In this document: piece by piece, positions 24,408-32,964 of the stretch | Position numbering within the stretch: the first letter of the stretch is position 1 | Layout: every line of letters begins with the position of its first letter | NCBI RefSeq assembly: GCF_010729305.1 | Contig: NZ_AP022574.1 | Span: 620,001 to 684,000 of the forward strand | Source of the DNA: Mycolicibacterium psychrotolerans | GTDB taxonomy: Bacteria; Actinomycetota; Actinomycetes; Mycobacteriales; Mycobacteriaceae | Length of the DNA stretch: 64,000 nt | Direction: 5' to 3' | The notes under the pieces: generated by a model | Seen by the model: only the letters and a program-made list of their open reading frames with translations | Databases searched by the model: none | Told to the model about the DNA's origin: nothing | Position numbers and translations under genes: made by a program

Positions 24408-24803
24408 TCAGGCGGTGTGCGGCATCGAGTGGTGCTCGTGGGCGATCACCCACGCGCCGTCGATCTTGCGCAAGCCGAACGTGCTGCGCAGCCGCTTCTC
24501 GGGGTGCGCGGCGATGTCCTCAGGCATGCCGGAGCGGAACAGTGCGTGCGCGTAGGCGACGGTGTCGCCCGCGGTGACGTCGAGCCGGACCAACTCCAGC
24601 ACGGCGCCGGCGGCGATCCACTCGAAGAACTCCGGCCAGGTGGCGCGGTAGCCGTCGATGCCGTACACCCCGTCGTAGGGCACCGGCACGTCGAACAGCA
24701 CGATGTCGTCGGTGTGTGCGGCGGCGACGCCGTCGAGGTCACGGGCGCGGATCGCGCCCAGCCAGCGGTCGAGGACGTCGCGGATTGCGGTTTCGTCGGT
24801 CAT
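24408..24803 (-). CDS. SnoaL/NTF2-like domain protein (SgcJ/YybH type)
   Basis: 131 residues with the cone-shaped NTF2-like fold pattern: an N-terminal helix (AIRDVLDRWLGAIRARDLDGV), the HTDDIVLFDVP strand and a C-terminal FGLRKIDGAWVIAHEHHS. Members act as small ketosteroid-isomerase-like enzymes or binding proteins; the real activity is unknown. ATG at 24803. It is a single gene bracketed by two copies of a palindromic repeat, each about 60 bases, so it is transcriptionally isolated. Confidence 0.8.
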   Translation of the reverse strand: MTDETAIRDVLDRWLGAIRARDLDGVAAAHTDDIVLFDVPVPYDGVYGIDGYRATWPEFFEWIAAGAVLELVRLDVTAGDTVAYAHALFRSGMPEDIAAHPEKRLRSTFGLRKIDGAWVIAHEHHSMPHTA

Positions 24804-24840
24804 GCGGGTGCAGACCGGGCCGGCGCCCCGAAATCATCGC

Positions 24841-24902
24841 CGCGAGCAGACGCGAACTCGCGTGAATTGGCGGTGATTCGCCCGAGTTCGCGTCTGCTCG
24901 CG
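24841..24902. repeat. REP-like palindromic element, copy 2
   Basis: A perfect 20-base arm CGCGAGCAGACGCGAACTCG (24841-24860) pairs with its reverse complement at 24883-24902 across a 22-base spacer. It lies 14 bases beyond the stop of the FadE gene at 24917 and could serve as its terminator. It shares arms and flanking bases with copy 1. Confidence 0.75.
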
Positions 24903-24916
24903 GTGAAAAGGGGACC

Positions 24917-26752
24917 CTAGAACGCCGACTCGGGCACCTCCATGGCGGTCAGGTCGACCGCCTCGAGGATCGCCCGCCGCGAGGTCAGCCCGGGCAGCAT
25001 GTTCTTGGCGAAGAACAACGCGGTGGCCACCTTGCCGGTGTAGAAGTCGCGGTCACGCTCACTCACCTCGCCGTCGAGCGCGGTCAGCGCGATCTCGGCC
25101 TGATGAAGCAGCAGCCACCCGAGCAGCAGGTCGCCGACCGCCAGGAGGAACGCCACCGACTCCATACCCACCCGGTAGAGCTCGCTCGGATTCTGCTGCG
25201 AGTCGATCAGGTACTTCGTCATCGCCGCCACCATCGCCTGCACGTCGGCGACCGCGGTGGACAGCAGAGCCCGGCCGTCGGCGAGTTCGGGACGAGCCGA
25301 GCCGTCGTCGAGGAACGCCCGGATCTGCGTGACCACGTGCATCAGTGCCCCGCCCTGGTCCCGCGCGATCTTGCGGAAGAAGAAGTCCTGCGCCTGGATC
25401 GCGGTGGTGCCCTCGTAGAGCGAGTCGATCTTGGCGTCGCGGATGTACTGCTCGATCGGGTAGTCCTGCAGGAAGCCCGATCCGCCGAGCGTCTGCAGCG
25501 ACTCGGTCAGGCACTGGTAGGCGCGCTCGGAGCCCACGCCCTTGACCACCGGCAGCAGCAGGTCGTTGACGCGGTCGGCCATCTCGGCGTCGGCGCCGGA
25601 CACCACCGCGGCGACCGCCGGGTCCTGGTGGGCGGCGGTGTACAGGTACAGCGCGCGCAGCCCCTCGGCGTAGGCCTTCTGGGTGAGCAGCGCCCGGCGC
25701 ACGTCGGGATGATGGATGATCGTCACCCGCGGTGCGGCCTTGTCGGTCATCTGGGTCATGTCGGCACCCTGCACGCGGCTCTTGGCGTACTCGAGCGCGT
25801 TGAGGTACCCCGTGGACAGCGTCGCGATCGCCTTGGTGCCCACCATCATTCGCGCGTACTCGATCACCTTGAACATCTGCGCGATGCCGTTGTGGGTGTC
25901 GTCGACCAGCCAGCCGACGGCCGGGGTGCCGTGCTGCCCGAACGTCAGCTCACACGTCGCCGACGCCTTGAGGCCCATCTTGTGCTCGAGCCCGGTGACG
26001 TAGACGCCGTTGCGTTCGCCGAGCTCGCCGGTCTCGGGGTCGAAATGGTACTTGGGCACGATGAACAGGCTCAGGCCCTTGGTGCCGGGTCCGGCGCCCT
26101 CGGGCCGGGCCAGCACCACGTGGATGATGTTCTCGAACAGGTCGTCGCCGTCGCCGTTGGTGATGAACCGTTTGACGCCGTCGATGTGCCAGGTGCCGTC
26201 GGGCTGTTCGACGGCCTTGGTGCGGCCCGATCCGACGTCGGAGCCGGCGTCGGGTTCGGTGAGCACCATCGTCGCGCCCCAGTCCCGCTCGATCATCAGC
26301 GACGCCCAATGCCGTTGACGCTCATTGCCGATCGCATAGAGGATGTCGGCCATCTTGGGGCCGGCCGAGTACAGGAACACCGCTGGCTGGGCGCCGAGGG
26401 CGAACTCGTTGACCGCCCACTCGACCATCGCCGGGACCGGAACGCCGCCGATGTCCTCCACCATGCCGACGCGCGACCACTCGCCGTCACGCCAGGCCCG
26501 GAACGTCTTCTTGAACGGTTCGGGGATGCTGACGACGTGCGTGGCGGGGTCGAAGCTGGGCGGTTGGCGGTCGGTCTCGGCGAAGGCCTCGGACAGCGGG
26601 CCCTCGGCCAGCTTGGCCGCCTCCTGCAGCATCTGATGGACGGACTCGCCGTCGAGGTCGCCGAATTCGCCGGTGGCGAGCACCTTCTCGAGTGCCAGCG
26701 TCTCGAACAGGGTGAACTCGATGTCGCGGACGTTGCTCTTGTAGTGGCCCAT
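24917..26752 (-). CDS. Acyl-CoA dehydrogenase, FadE5 type (full length)
   Basis: 611 residues, the length of FadE5. FAD and substrate motifs: [43 protein letters not shown], and the C-terminal signature [20 protein letters not shown] with YEGT carrying the catalytic Glu. A C-terminal extension of about 150 helical residues is typical of this subgroup, which oxidises long-chain acyl-CoA. It is a paralogue of the gene at the left edge of the window. ATG at 26752 has GAAAGG upstream. Its terminator is probably the palindrome at 24841-24902. Confidence 0.9.
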   Translation of the reverse strand: MGHYKSNVRDIEFTLFETLALEKVLATGEFGDLDGESVHQMLQEAAKLAEGPLSEAFAETDRQPPSFDPATHVVSIPEPFKKTFRAWRDGEWSRVGMVEDIGGVPVPAMVEWAVNEFALGAQPAVFLYSAGPKMADILYAIGNERQRHWASLMIERDWGATMVLTEPDAGSDVGSGRTKAVEQPDGTWHIDGVKRFITNGDGDDLFENIIHVVLARPEGAGPGTKGLSLFIVPKYHFDPETGELGERNGVYVTGLEHKMGLKASATCELTFGQHGTPAVGWLVDDTHNGIAQMFKVIEYARMMVGTKAIATLSTGYLNALEYAKSRVQGADMTQMTDKAAPRVTIIHHPDVRRALLTQKAYAEGLRALYLYTAAHQDPAVAAVVSGADAEMADRVNDLLLPVVKGVGSERAYQCLTESLQTLGGSGFLQDYPIEQYIRDAKIDSLYEGTTAIQAQDFFFRKIARDQGGALMHVVTQIRAFLDDGSARPELADGRALLSTAVADVQAMVAAMTKYLIDSQQNPSELYRVGMESVAFLLAVGDLLLGWLLLHQAEIALTALDGEVSERDRDFYTGKVATALFFAKNMLPGLTSRRAILEAVDLTAMEVPESAF

Positions 26753-26822
26753 GATGCGCCTTTCGCCTGATCATCGCCGCTTGCTGCTGCGGGAGACAGA
26801 CTATGCCGCCGGACCGCGCCCG

Positions 26823-27344
26823 TCAGGCTTTACGCCAGTGCGCGCAGACGAAGTCGGCGTTGCGGGCCGTGGCGACCAGTTTCCACTCCGAGCGCACCGG
26901 CAGCACCGGGGAGCCCGCCCCTAGCGTGCACGGCGCGTAGGACACGATCATTTCGTCGACAAGGCCGGCACGGACGAACTGCCCGGCCACCTTCCCGCCG
27001 CCGACCACCCAGACGTGGCGGTCCCCGGCCGCGTCGCGCAGCGTCGGGAACAGCTCCGTCGCCTCACCGGCGAACGTCTGCACAGGGTGGCCCGCGGCCA
27101 CGATCTGCGGGCGGTGCGTCATCACCCACGACGGCTGGGAGTACATCCACTCGCCGGGGTGGTGGGCCAGGATCCACTCGTAGGTGTCGGCCCCCATCAC
27201 CAGCGCGCCGACCGAAGCCAGGAACGGGTCGATGGCGAACGGTCCTTCGGCGTCGATGTCGCGGGTGACCAGCCACTCCAGGCTCGCGTGCTCGTCGGCG
27301 ACGTAGCCGTCGAGGCTGGCGGCGGTGTAGTAGACGCAGGCCAT
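26823..27344 (-). CDS. RibD C-terminal / dihydrofolate-reductase-like protein
   Basis: 173 residues. It begins VYYTAASLDGYVADEHASLEWL and contains ALVMGADTYEWIL and VWVVGGGKVAGQFVRAGLVDE, the fold signature of RibD C-terminal reductases related to DHFR. NADPH-dependent reduction of a pterin- or riboflavin-like compound is the family activity; the substrate here is unknown. It starts two bases after the AraC-DinB stop region, so both genes form an operon with the regulator first. Confidence 0.84.
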   Translation of the reverse strand: MACVYYTAASLDGYVADEHASLEWLVTRDIDAEGPFAIDPFLASVGALVMGADTYEWILAHHPGEWMYSQPSWVMTHRPQIVAAGHPVQTFAGEATELFPTLRDAAGDRHVWVVGGGKVAGQFVRAGLVDEMIVSYAPCTLGAGSPVLPVRSEWKLVATARNADFVCAHWRKA

Positions 27345-27345
27345 G

Positions 27346-28266
27346 TCAGGTCCCTCTCATCCAGTCCAGTGGGTCGCCGCGGCCGGTGTCGACGCCGTGT
27401 TCGGCGAGCATCGCGCGGGTGAGTTCGCGCCGGTGCGCGGAGTAGGTCAGAACGTGCGCGACGATCCCGTACAGCGGGAACGACTCCGGCGGTTCGCAGA
27501 GGGCGTCGATGACGGTGTCGCCGAGCCGGCCGGCCGCCGTGTAGTCGGCGATCGTTGTGCGCCAACGCTTTCCGATCTCGTCGTGGAACGCCGCCAGGGC
27601 CTCGGCGTCGATCAGATCCGGGCAGGTGGAGGTGCGCGCCGGGAAGTCCTCCCCGGCGATCGTGGCCAGCCAGACCTGCTTGGTCCACACGATCGCGCCG
27701 AGCACCGCCCCGACGCTGGGTTCGGGCCCGTCCCAGTCGAGCACCGTCTGGCCGGGGCGGATCGGGGCCGTCCACTGCTGCGGGGTTAGCTCGACCGCCC
27801 GGGTCAGGAGTTGGCCGGTGTCGTCGAGGTCGTGGTCGATCATCAGCACCGTCACGTCGGGCGCCGGGGCGGTACTGCGGCGACTGTCCAGCCACAGCGA
27901 CTGCGGGGGGTGAAAGTGCAGCCCGTTGGGCGCGGGCAGCCGGAAGTGCACGGCGGCGGCCTCCGACGGCGGATGTCCGTAGGTGCGGCGGAAGGCGCGG
28001 GAGAACACCTCCGCCGAGGACCAGCCCTCCCCGGCGGCGACGGCCGACACCGGTTCGCCGCGCTGGAGCCGCCACGCCGCCCGTTCGAGCATGATGCGAC
28101 GCCGCAGCGCCGCAGGGGATTCTCCGGTGAGCCGGCGCACCTCCCGGGAGAAGTGGAATTCCGAGGCGTGGCTGCTGCGCGCCATCGCACCGACGTCGCC
28201 GTTGCCCGCGTCCGTCACCGCGTCGAGGAGTTCGCGCAGCCGATCGCGCCCCGATGGGTCCGTCAC
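27346..28266 (-). CDS. AraC-type regulator fused to a DinB/YfiT-like domain
   Basis: 306 residues. The first 110 residues form an AraC DNA-binding domain with two helix-turn-helix units (FHFSREVRRLTGESPAALRR and SSAEVFSRAFRRTYGHPP). The C-terminal 170 residues resemble a DinB four-helix bundle, including HVLTYSAHRRELTRAML, which in other proteins binds metal through histidines. This order allows a small molecule or thiol to control DNA binding, but that is inference. GTG at 28266. The RibD-like reductase follows one base later and is the likely target or partner. Confidence 0.8.
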   Translation of the reverse strand: MTDPSGRDRLRELLDAVTDAGNGDVGAMARSSHASEFHFSREVRRLTGESPAALRRRIMLERAAWRLQRGEPVSAVAAGEGWSSAEVFSRAFRRTYGHPPSEAAAVHFRLPAPNGLHFHPPQSLWLDSRRSTAPAPDVTVLMIDHDLDDTGQLLTRAVELTPQQWTAPIRPGQTVLDWDGPEPSVGAVLGAIVWTKQVWLATIAGEDFPARTSTCPDLIDAEALAAFHDEIGKRWRTTIADYTAAGRLGDTVIDALCEPPESFPLYGIVAHVLTYSAHRRELTRAMLAEHGVDTGRGDPLDWMRGT

Positions 28267-28487
28267 GCGTCCGAGTATCGCCTGCCCGGCGCTCCGGGAG
28301 CCATGACGATTCCTGCTGTCTCGCCCGGACCCGCAAAAGCACTAGGGCGGAACCCCCGACCAGGTTCCGCCATAGTGAGGATGAACCTACCGTCGCGCGT
28401 GGCGCAGCGCTGGCTTTCGGCCTGCGGGACTTTTCGGCCAATCCTCTGCGTTCAGCCTGCTGTACCCAGCATCCGGAGGAGGACCCC

Positions 28488-29180
28488 ATGAACTCGCCTA
28501 TGACCACCGACCACATCACCGCACTCGTCACCGGCGCCAACCGCGGGCTCGGCCGCCGGTTCGCCGAGCAGCTGCTCGAGCGCGGCGCCACCGTGTACGC
28601 CGCCGCGCGCCGCCCCGAGACCATCGACCTCCCCGGGGCGATCCCCCTGCAGCTCGACATCACCGATCCCGACTCGGTGCGCCGCGCCGCCGAGACCGCG
28701 GGCGACGTGACGGTCCTGATCAACAATGCCGGCGTCTCCACCCGCGCCGGACTGCTCGACGGGTCCATCGACGACATCCGCCTCGAGATGGAGACGCACT
28801 ACTTCGGCACCCTGTCCGTGATCCGCGCGTTCGCGCCCGTCATCGAGCGCAACGGCGGCGGCTCGATCCTCAACGTGCTGTCCGTGCTGTCCTGGGCGCA
28901 CGTCCCGACCAGCGGCGCCTACGCCGCCGCGAAGGCCGCCGGTTGGGCGCTCACCGACGCCGTCCGCACCGAGCTGGCCCCGCGCGGCATCCACGTCGCG
29001 GCTCTGCACGTCGGCTACATGGACACCGACATGGTCAGCTACATCCCGGCCGACCAGAAGACCGACCCGGCCGTGGTGGCGGCCCTGGCCCTCGATGGCC
29101 TGTTCGCCGGTCAGCCGGAGATCCTCGGCGACGAACTGACCCGCACCGTCAAGGCGCACCTGTCCGACGCCCCGCAGTGA
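28488..29180 (+). CDS. Short-chain dehydrogenase/reductase
   Basis: 230 residues, classical SDR. The NAD(P) motif is TGANRGLG, the structural motif is NNAG, and the catalytic Ser-Tyr-Lys set lies in NVLSVLSW and AYAAAKAA. It oxidises or reduces a hydroxyl/keto group; the substrate is unknown. ATG at 28488 is preceded by GGAGGAGG, a strong ribosome binding site. The 221-base region upstream is shared with the divergent AraC-DinB gene, which may regulate it. Confidence 0.88.
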   Translation: MNSPMTTDHITALVTGANRGLGRRFAEQLLERGATVYAAARRPETIDLPGAIPLQLDITDPDSVRRAAETAGDVTVLINNAGVSTRAGLLDGSIDDIRLEMETHYFGTLSVIRAFAPVIERNGGGSILNVLSVLSWAHVPTSGAYAAAKAAGWALTDAVRTELAPRGIHVAALHVGYMDTDMVSYIPADQKTDPAVVAALALDGLFAGQPEILGDELTRTVKAHLSDAPQ

Positions 29181-29215
29181 CAAGATGGTCGGCACAGCGC
29201 CGGCCGCACCTTGGG

Positions 29216-29221
29216 TAGACT
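29216..29221 (+). promoter_or_regulatory. Putative -10 element of the acyltransferase-fadD-lipase operon
   Basis: TAGACT lies 54 bases before the GTG start and nine bases before the KstR-type site at 29230-29243, so transcription should start close to the left edge of the operator. Confidence 0.4.
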
Positions 29222-29229
29222 GGCAAAAC

Positions 29230-29243
29230 TAGAACACGTTCCA
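29230..29243 (+). promoter_or_regulatory. KstR-type operator before the acyltransferase operon
   Basis: TAGAACACGTTCCA fits TNNAACNNGTTNNA at all fixed positions and has strong dyad symmetry (CTAGAAC-AC-GTTCCAG). It lies just downstream of a -10-like box. This predicts repression by KstR and induction by sterol-derived CoA esters. Confidence 0.7.
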
Positions 29244-29274
29244 GTCCGACGTCCGTCTCTCCGAGGAGCCTTCA

Positions 29275-30084
29275 GTGAGCTCGACCGACATCACGCCGTC
29301 CGAGATCACCAAGTGGGATCCCGCACTCACCGAACGGGTGATGGGGCTGCTGCGACCGTTTCTGAAGGGCTATCACCGCGCCGAGGTCCGCGGCCTGGAC
29401 ACCTTCCCGGTCGGCGGCGCGCTGGTGGTGGCCAACCACTCCGGCGGACTGTTGCCGATGGACGTGCCGGTGTTCGCCAGCGGCTTCTACGAGGAGTTCG
29501 GCTACGACCGGCCGGTGTACACGCTCAGCCACGACCTGCTGATGGTCGGCCCGACCGGCGCGTTCCTGAAGAAGACCGGCTTCATCCCCGCCAACCATCA
29601 CAACGCGGACGAGGCACTGCGCTCCGGCGGGGTCGTGGTGGTGTTCCCCGGCGGTGACTATGACGTCTACCGGCCGACACTGTCGGCGAACAAGATCGAC
29701 TTCGGCGGCCGCACCGGCTACATCAAGGCCGCGCTGAACGCCGGGGTGCCGATCGTGCCGACGGTCGGGATCGGCGGCCAGGAGAGCCAGTTGTTCCTGA
29801 GCCGCGGCACCGATGTGGCCAAGGCGCTCGGCCCGATCGCGCGGGCGGCCCGCACCAAGATCCTGCCTATCTCGTTCGGCTTCCCGTTCGGCCTGTCGGT
29901 CGTGCTGCCGGTCAACCTGCCGCTGCCCACCAAGATCACCATGCAGGCGCTGCCGCCGATCGACATCGTCGCCGAGTTCGGGGAGAACCCCGACATCGAC
30001 GAGGTCGACGCGCACGTCCGGCACGTGATGCAGCGCGCACTGGACGACCTCGCCGCGGAGCGCCGGTTGCCGGTGCTGGGCTGA
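29275..30084 (+). CDS. Lysophospholipid/glycerol acyltransferase family protein (Rv1428c-like)
   Basis: 269 residues of the PlsC-like superfamily. The catalytic region reads VVANHSGGLLPMDVPVF, where the usual H-x4-D becomes HSGGLLPMD, and the second block GVVVVFPGGDYDVYRP matches this mycobacterial subgroup. It should esterify an acyl-CoA to a lipid acceptor. GTG at 29275 has GAGGAG upstream. First gene of a KstR-type operon; the order acyltransferase, FadD, lipase, then a convergent WS/DGAT, parallels Rv1428c-fadD12-lipO-Rv1425. Confidence 0.82.
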   Translation: MSSTDITPSEITKWDPALTERVMGLLRPFLKGYHRAEVRGLDTFPVGGALVVANHSGGLLPMDVPVFASGFYEEFGYDRPVYTLSHDLLMVGPTGAFLKKTGFIPANHHNADEALRSGGVVVVFPGGDYDVYRPTLSANKIDFGGRTGYIKAALNAGVPIVPTVGIGGQESQLFLSRGTDVAKALGPIARAARTKILPISFGFPFGLSVVLPVNLPLPTKITMQALPPIDIVAEFGENPDIDEVDAHVRHVMQRALDDLAAERRLPVLG

Positions 30085-31718
30085 TGGGCATCGCCGACCC
30101 GATCACCGGCACCCTCGGGCTGCTCTCGACGCTGGCGCGAGCGGGGGTCATCGCGCCGATGCGCCCCGACAAGTACCTCCGCATCGCCGGGGCGATGCAG
30201 CGCGAACGCATGGCCGTCACGTCGGGATTCGCCGCCGCCGCCCAGCGCTGCGGTGACCGCGCCGGACTGATCGACGAGATCGGCATCCTGACCTGGCGGC
30301 AGATCGACCGCCGTGCCGACGCGCTGGGCGCCGCCCTGCAGGCACTGCCCGGCGGTCAGCCCGACGTCGTGGCCCTGATGGCGCGCAACCATCGCGGGTT
30401 CGTCGACACGCTGATCGCCGCCAACCGGATCGGCGCCGACGTGCTGCTGCTCAACACGTCGTTCGCCGGCCCAGCGCTGGCCGAGGTGGTCGCGCGCGAA
30501 GGCGAGGGCCGCTCCCTCGTGCTGATCTACGACGAGGAGTTCGGCGACACCGTCGACCGCGCGCTGCAGGGTCGGCCCGAGACGCCGCGCATCGTCGCGT
30601 GGACCGACACCGACGACCACGACCTCACCGTCGAGCAGCTGATCGACGCCCACGCCGGGCAGGAGCCGCGACGGGCCGCCGCACGCAGCCGAACGATCCT
30701 GCTGACCTCGGGCACCACCGGAACCCCGAAGGGCGCCACCCACTCCGGCGGCGACCCGAGCGCGCTCAAGGCAATCCTCGACCGGACCCCGTGGCGGGCC
30801 GAACAACCGGTCGTCGTCGTGGCGCCGATGTTCCACGCATGGGGGTTCTCGCAGCTGGTGTTCGCGGCCTCGATGGCGTGCACCGTGATCACCCGCCGCA
30901 AGTTCGATCCCGAGGCGACGCTGGATCTGGTGGACCGGCACCGCGCCACCGGGCTGTGCGTCGTGCCGGTGATGTTCGACCGGATCATGGAGCTGCCCGA
31001 CGAGGTGCTGGACCGCTACAGCGGACGGTCGCTGCGGTTCGCGGCGGCGTCCGGGTCACGGATGCGCCCCGACGTCGTCATCCGGTTCATGGACCGATTC
31101 GGCGACGTCATCTACAACAACTACAACGCCACCGAGGCAGGCATGATCGCCACCGCGACGCCGCGCGATCTGCGCGCCGCACCCGACACCGCGGGCCGGC
31201 CGGCCGAGGGGACCGAGCTCCGGATCCTCGACGGGGATTTCCACGAGGTGCCGACCGGCCGGACCGGTGCGATCTACGTGCGGAACAAGACCCAGTTCGA
31301 CGGCTACACCTCCGGTGCCACCAAGGACTTCCACGAGGGCTTCATGTCCTCGGGCGACGTGGGGTATCTCGACGAGGAGGGTCGACTGTTCGTGGTCGGC
31401 CGCGACGACGAGATGATCGTCTCGGGCGGGGAGAACGTCTACCCGATCGAGGTGGAGAACACGCTGACCGCGCATCCGGACGTGGCGGAGGCCGCGGTGC
31501 TCGGCGCCGATGACGAGAAGTACGGTCAACGCCTGGTGGCGTTCGTGGTTTTGCGCCCCGGCGCCGCGGCTACTCCGGACACGCTGAAGCAGCACGTACG
31601 AGACAACCTGGCCAATTACAAAGTCCCCCGCCAGATCACGGTCCTCGACGAACTGCCCCGCAGCATCACCGGCAAGATCTCCCGTAAGGAATTGCAGGAC
31701 CGCATCGACCATGATTGA
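30084..31718 (+). CDS. Long-chain acyl-CoA synthetase (FadD12-like)
   Basis: 544 residues with the AMP-binding motifs: LLTSGTTGTPKGATHS (P-loop), NNYNATEAG, SSGDVGYLDEEG, GGENVYPIEVEN and the catalytic lysine in RSITGKISRKEL. It activates fatty or sterol side-chain acids to CoA thioesters. Its ATG overlaps the acyltransferase stop (TGATG), and its end overlaps the hydrolase start, so the three genes are translationally coupled. Closest by context to FadD12 of M. tuberculosis; the exact substrate is inferred. Confidence 0.87.
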   Translation: MGIADPITGTLGLLSTLARAGVIAPMRPDKYLRIAGAMQRERMAVTSGFAAAAQRCGDRAGLIDEIGILTWRQIDRRADALGAALQALPGGQPDVVALMARNHRGFVDTLIAANRIGADVLLLNTSFAGPALAEVVAREGEGRSLVLIYDEEFGDTVDRALQGRPETPRIVAWTDTDDHDLTVEQLIDAHAGQEPRRAAARSRTILLTSGTTGTPKGATHSGGDPSALKAILDRTPWRAEQPVVVVAPMFHAWGFSQLVFAASMACTVITRRKFDPEATLDLVDRHRATGLCVVPVMFDRIMELPDEVLDRYSGRSLRFAAASGSRMRPDVVIRFMDRFGDVIYNNYNATEAGMIATATPRDLRAAPDTAGRPAEGTELRILDGDFHEVPTGRTGAIYVRNKTQFDGYTSGATKDFHEGFMSSGDVGYLDEEGRLFVVGRDDEMIVSGGENVYPIEVENTLTAHPDVAEAAVLGADDEKYGQRLVAFVVLRPGAAATPDTLKQHVRDNLANYKVPRQITVLDELPRSITGKISRKELQDRIDHD

Positions 31719-32964
31719 GCGCCGACCCGTGCTGCGCGCCGTCGCCGAACTGCTCAACGCCGCCAACGGCGTCCGGCCACTGGCCCGCGAGGGTTACCCC
31801 ACCATTCCCGTCTTCGCCTTCGGCTGGCCGACCTCGGAGATGTCCGGGCTGTACATGGCCGGCTCGATGGCCGACGCCGTGCGCCGCGGTCTGCGCGGTG
31901 ACTTCCGGGGTACCCGCGGACGAATCGCTTTGCTGCTCACCGCCGTTGCGTGGGCGCTGCTGTGGCTGATCCACCGCCGCAACGTCGCGTCGCAGCCGCA
32001 CTTCGAGGACCCGCTACGCGAGGCACTGGGCGAGAACTACCAGGCGATCGCCGAGAAGGCGAAGTCCAACCGGCGCCGGGTGTTCGGGGTGCCGCCCAAC
32101 GACATGATCCGGCGCCGCTACGTCGAGAAGGCCGGCACCGTGCAGTACGGACCGCACGGCGGGGCCAACCGCGCCGACATCTGGCGGCGCACCGACCTGC
32201 CGCGCGACGGCAAAGCGCCGGTGCTGCTGCAGGTTCCGGGCGGCGCGTGGTCGATCGGCATGCGCAGGCCGCAGGCCTATCCGCTGCTCAGCCATCTGGC
32301 CGACCACGGCTGGGTGTGCGTGTCGATCGACTACCGGGTCAGCCCGCGCAACACGTGGCCCGACCACATCATCGACGTCAAGCGGGCGCTGGCGTGGATC
32401 AAGGAGAACATCGCCGACTACGGCGGAGACCCGGACTTCGTCGCGATCTCCGGCGGATCGGCAGGCGGCCACCTGTCGGCGCTGGCGGCGCTCACCCACG
32501 ACGATCCGCTGTTCCAGCCCGGGTTCGAGGACGCCGACACGTCGGTGGTGGCCGCGGTGCCGATCTACGGCCGCTACGACTGGGTCACGGTGCACGGCAA
32601 CGGCCGTCGCGAGTTCATCGCGTTCCTGCAGAAGTTCGTCGTCAAGCAGCCGTTCCGGTCCAACCGAGCCCTCTACCTCGACGCCTCACCAGTCCACCGG
32701 CTACGCGCCGACGCGCCGCCGTTCTTCGTCCTGCACGGCCGCGACGACTCGATCATCCCGGTACCCGAGGGTCGCGAGTTCGCCGAGGCGCTGGGCGAGG
32801 TGTCGACGTCGCCGGTGGTGTACGCCGAGATCCCGCACGCCCAGCACGCCTTCGACTTCTACTACGGCTCGCCGCGGGCGCACTACACCGCGCAAGCTGT
32901 CGAGGAGTTCCTGTCGTGGGTGCAGGCCACCCGCCAGGAGGCGCCCCGCGAGCAGACCGGCTAG
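31711..32964 (+). CDS. Alpha/beta hydrolase, LipO/LipC-like esterase
   Basis: 417 residues. An N-terminal part of about 130 residues contains a hydrophobic segment (ALLLTAVAWALLWLI), probably a membrane anchor. The hydrolase domain has the nucleophile elbow AISGGSAGGH, a catalytic Asp in GRDDSIIPV and His in IPHAQHAFD. The usual HGG oxyanion motif is PGGAW. It likely cleaves a lipid ester. Third gene of the KstR-type operon; its end overlaps the convergent WS/DGAT gene by four bases. Confidence 0.83.
   Translation: MIERRPVLRAVAELLNAANGVRPLAREGYPTIPVFAFGWPTSEMSGLYMAGSMADAVRRGLRGDFRGTRGRIALLLTAVAWALLWLIHRRNVASQPHFEDPLREALGENYQAIAEKAKSNRRRVFGVPPNDMIRRRYVEKAGTVQYGPHGGANRADIWRRTDLPRDGKAPVLLQVPGGAWSIGMRRPQAYPLLSHLADHGWVCVSIDYRVSPRNTWPDHIIDVKRALAWIKENIADYGGDPDFVAISGGSAGGHLSALAALTHDDPLFQPGFEDADTSVVAAVPIYGRYDWVTVHGNGRREFIAFLQKFVVKQPFRSNRALYLDASPVHRLRADAPPFFVLHGRDDSIIPVPEGREFAEALGEVSTSPVVYAEIPHAQHAFDFYYGSPRAHYTAQAVEEFLSWVQATRQEAPREQTG

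Noticed and set aside
28254..28487. N-terminal extension of the SDR from 28254
   Set aside because: The extension has no SDR features, while ATG 28488 has an excellent ribosome site and starts just before the cofactor motif.
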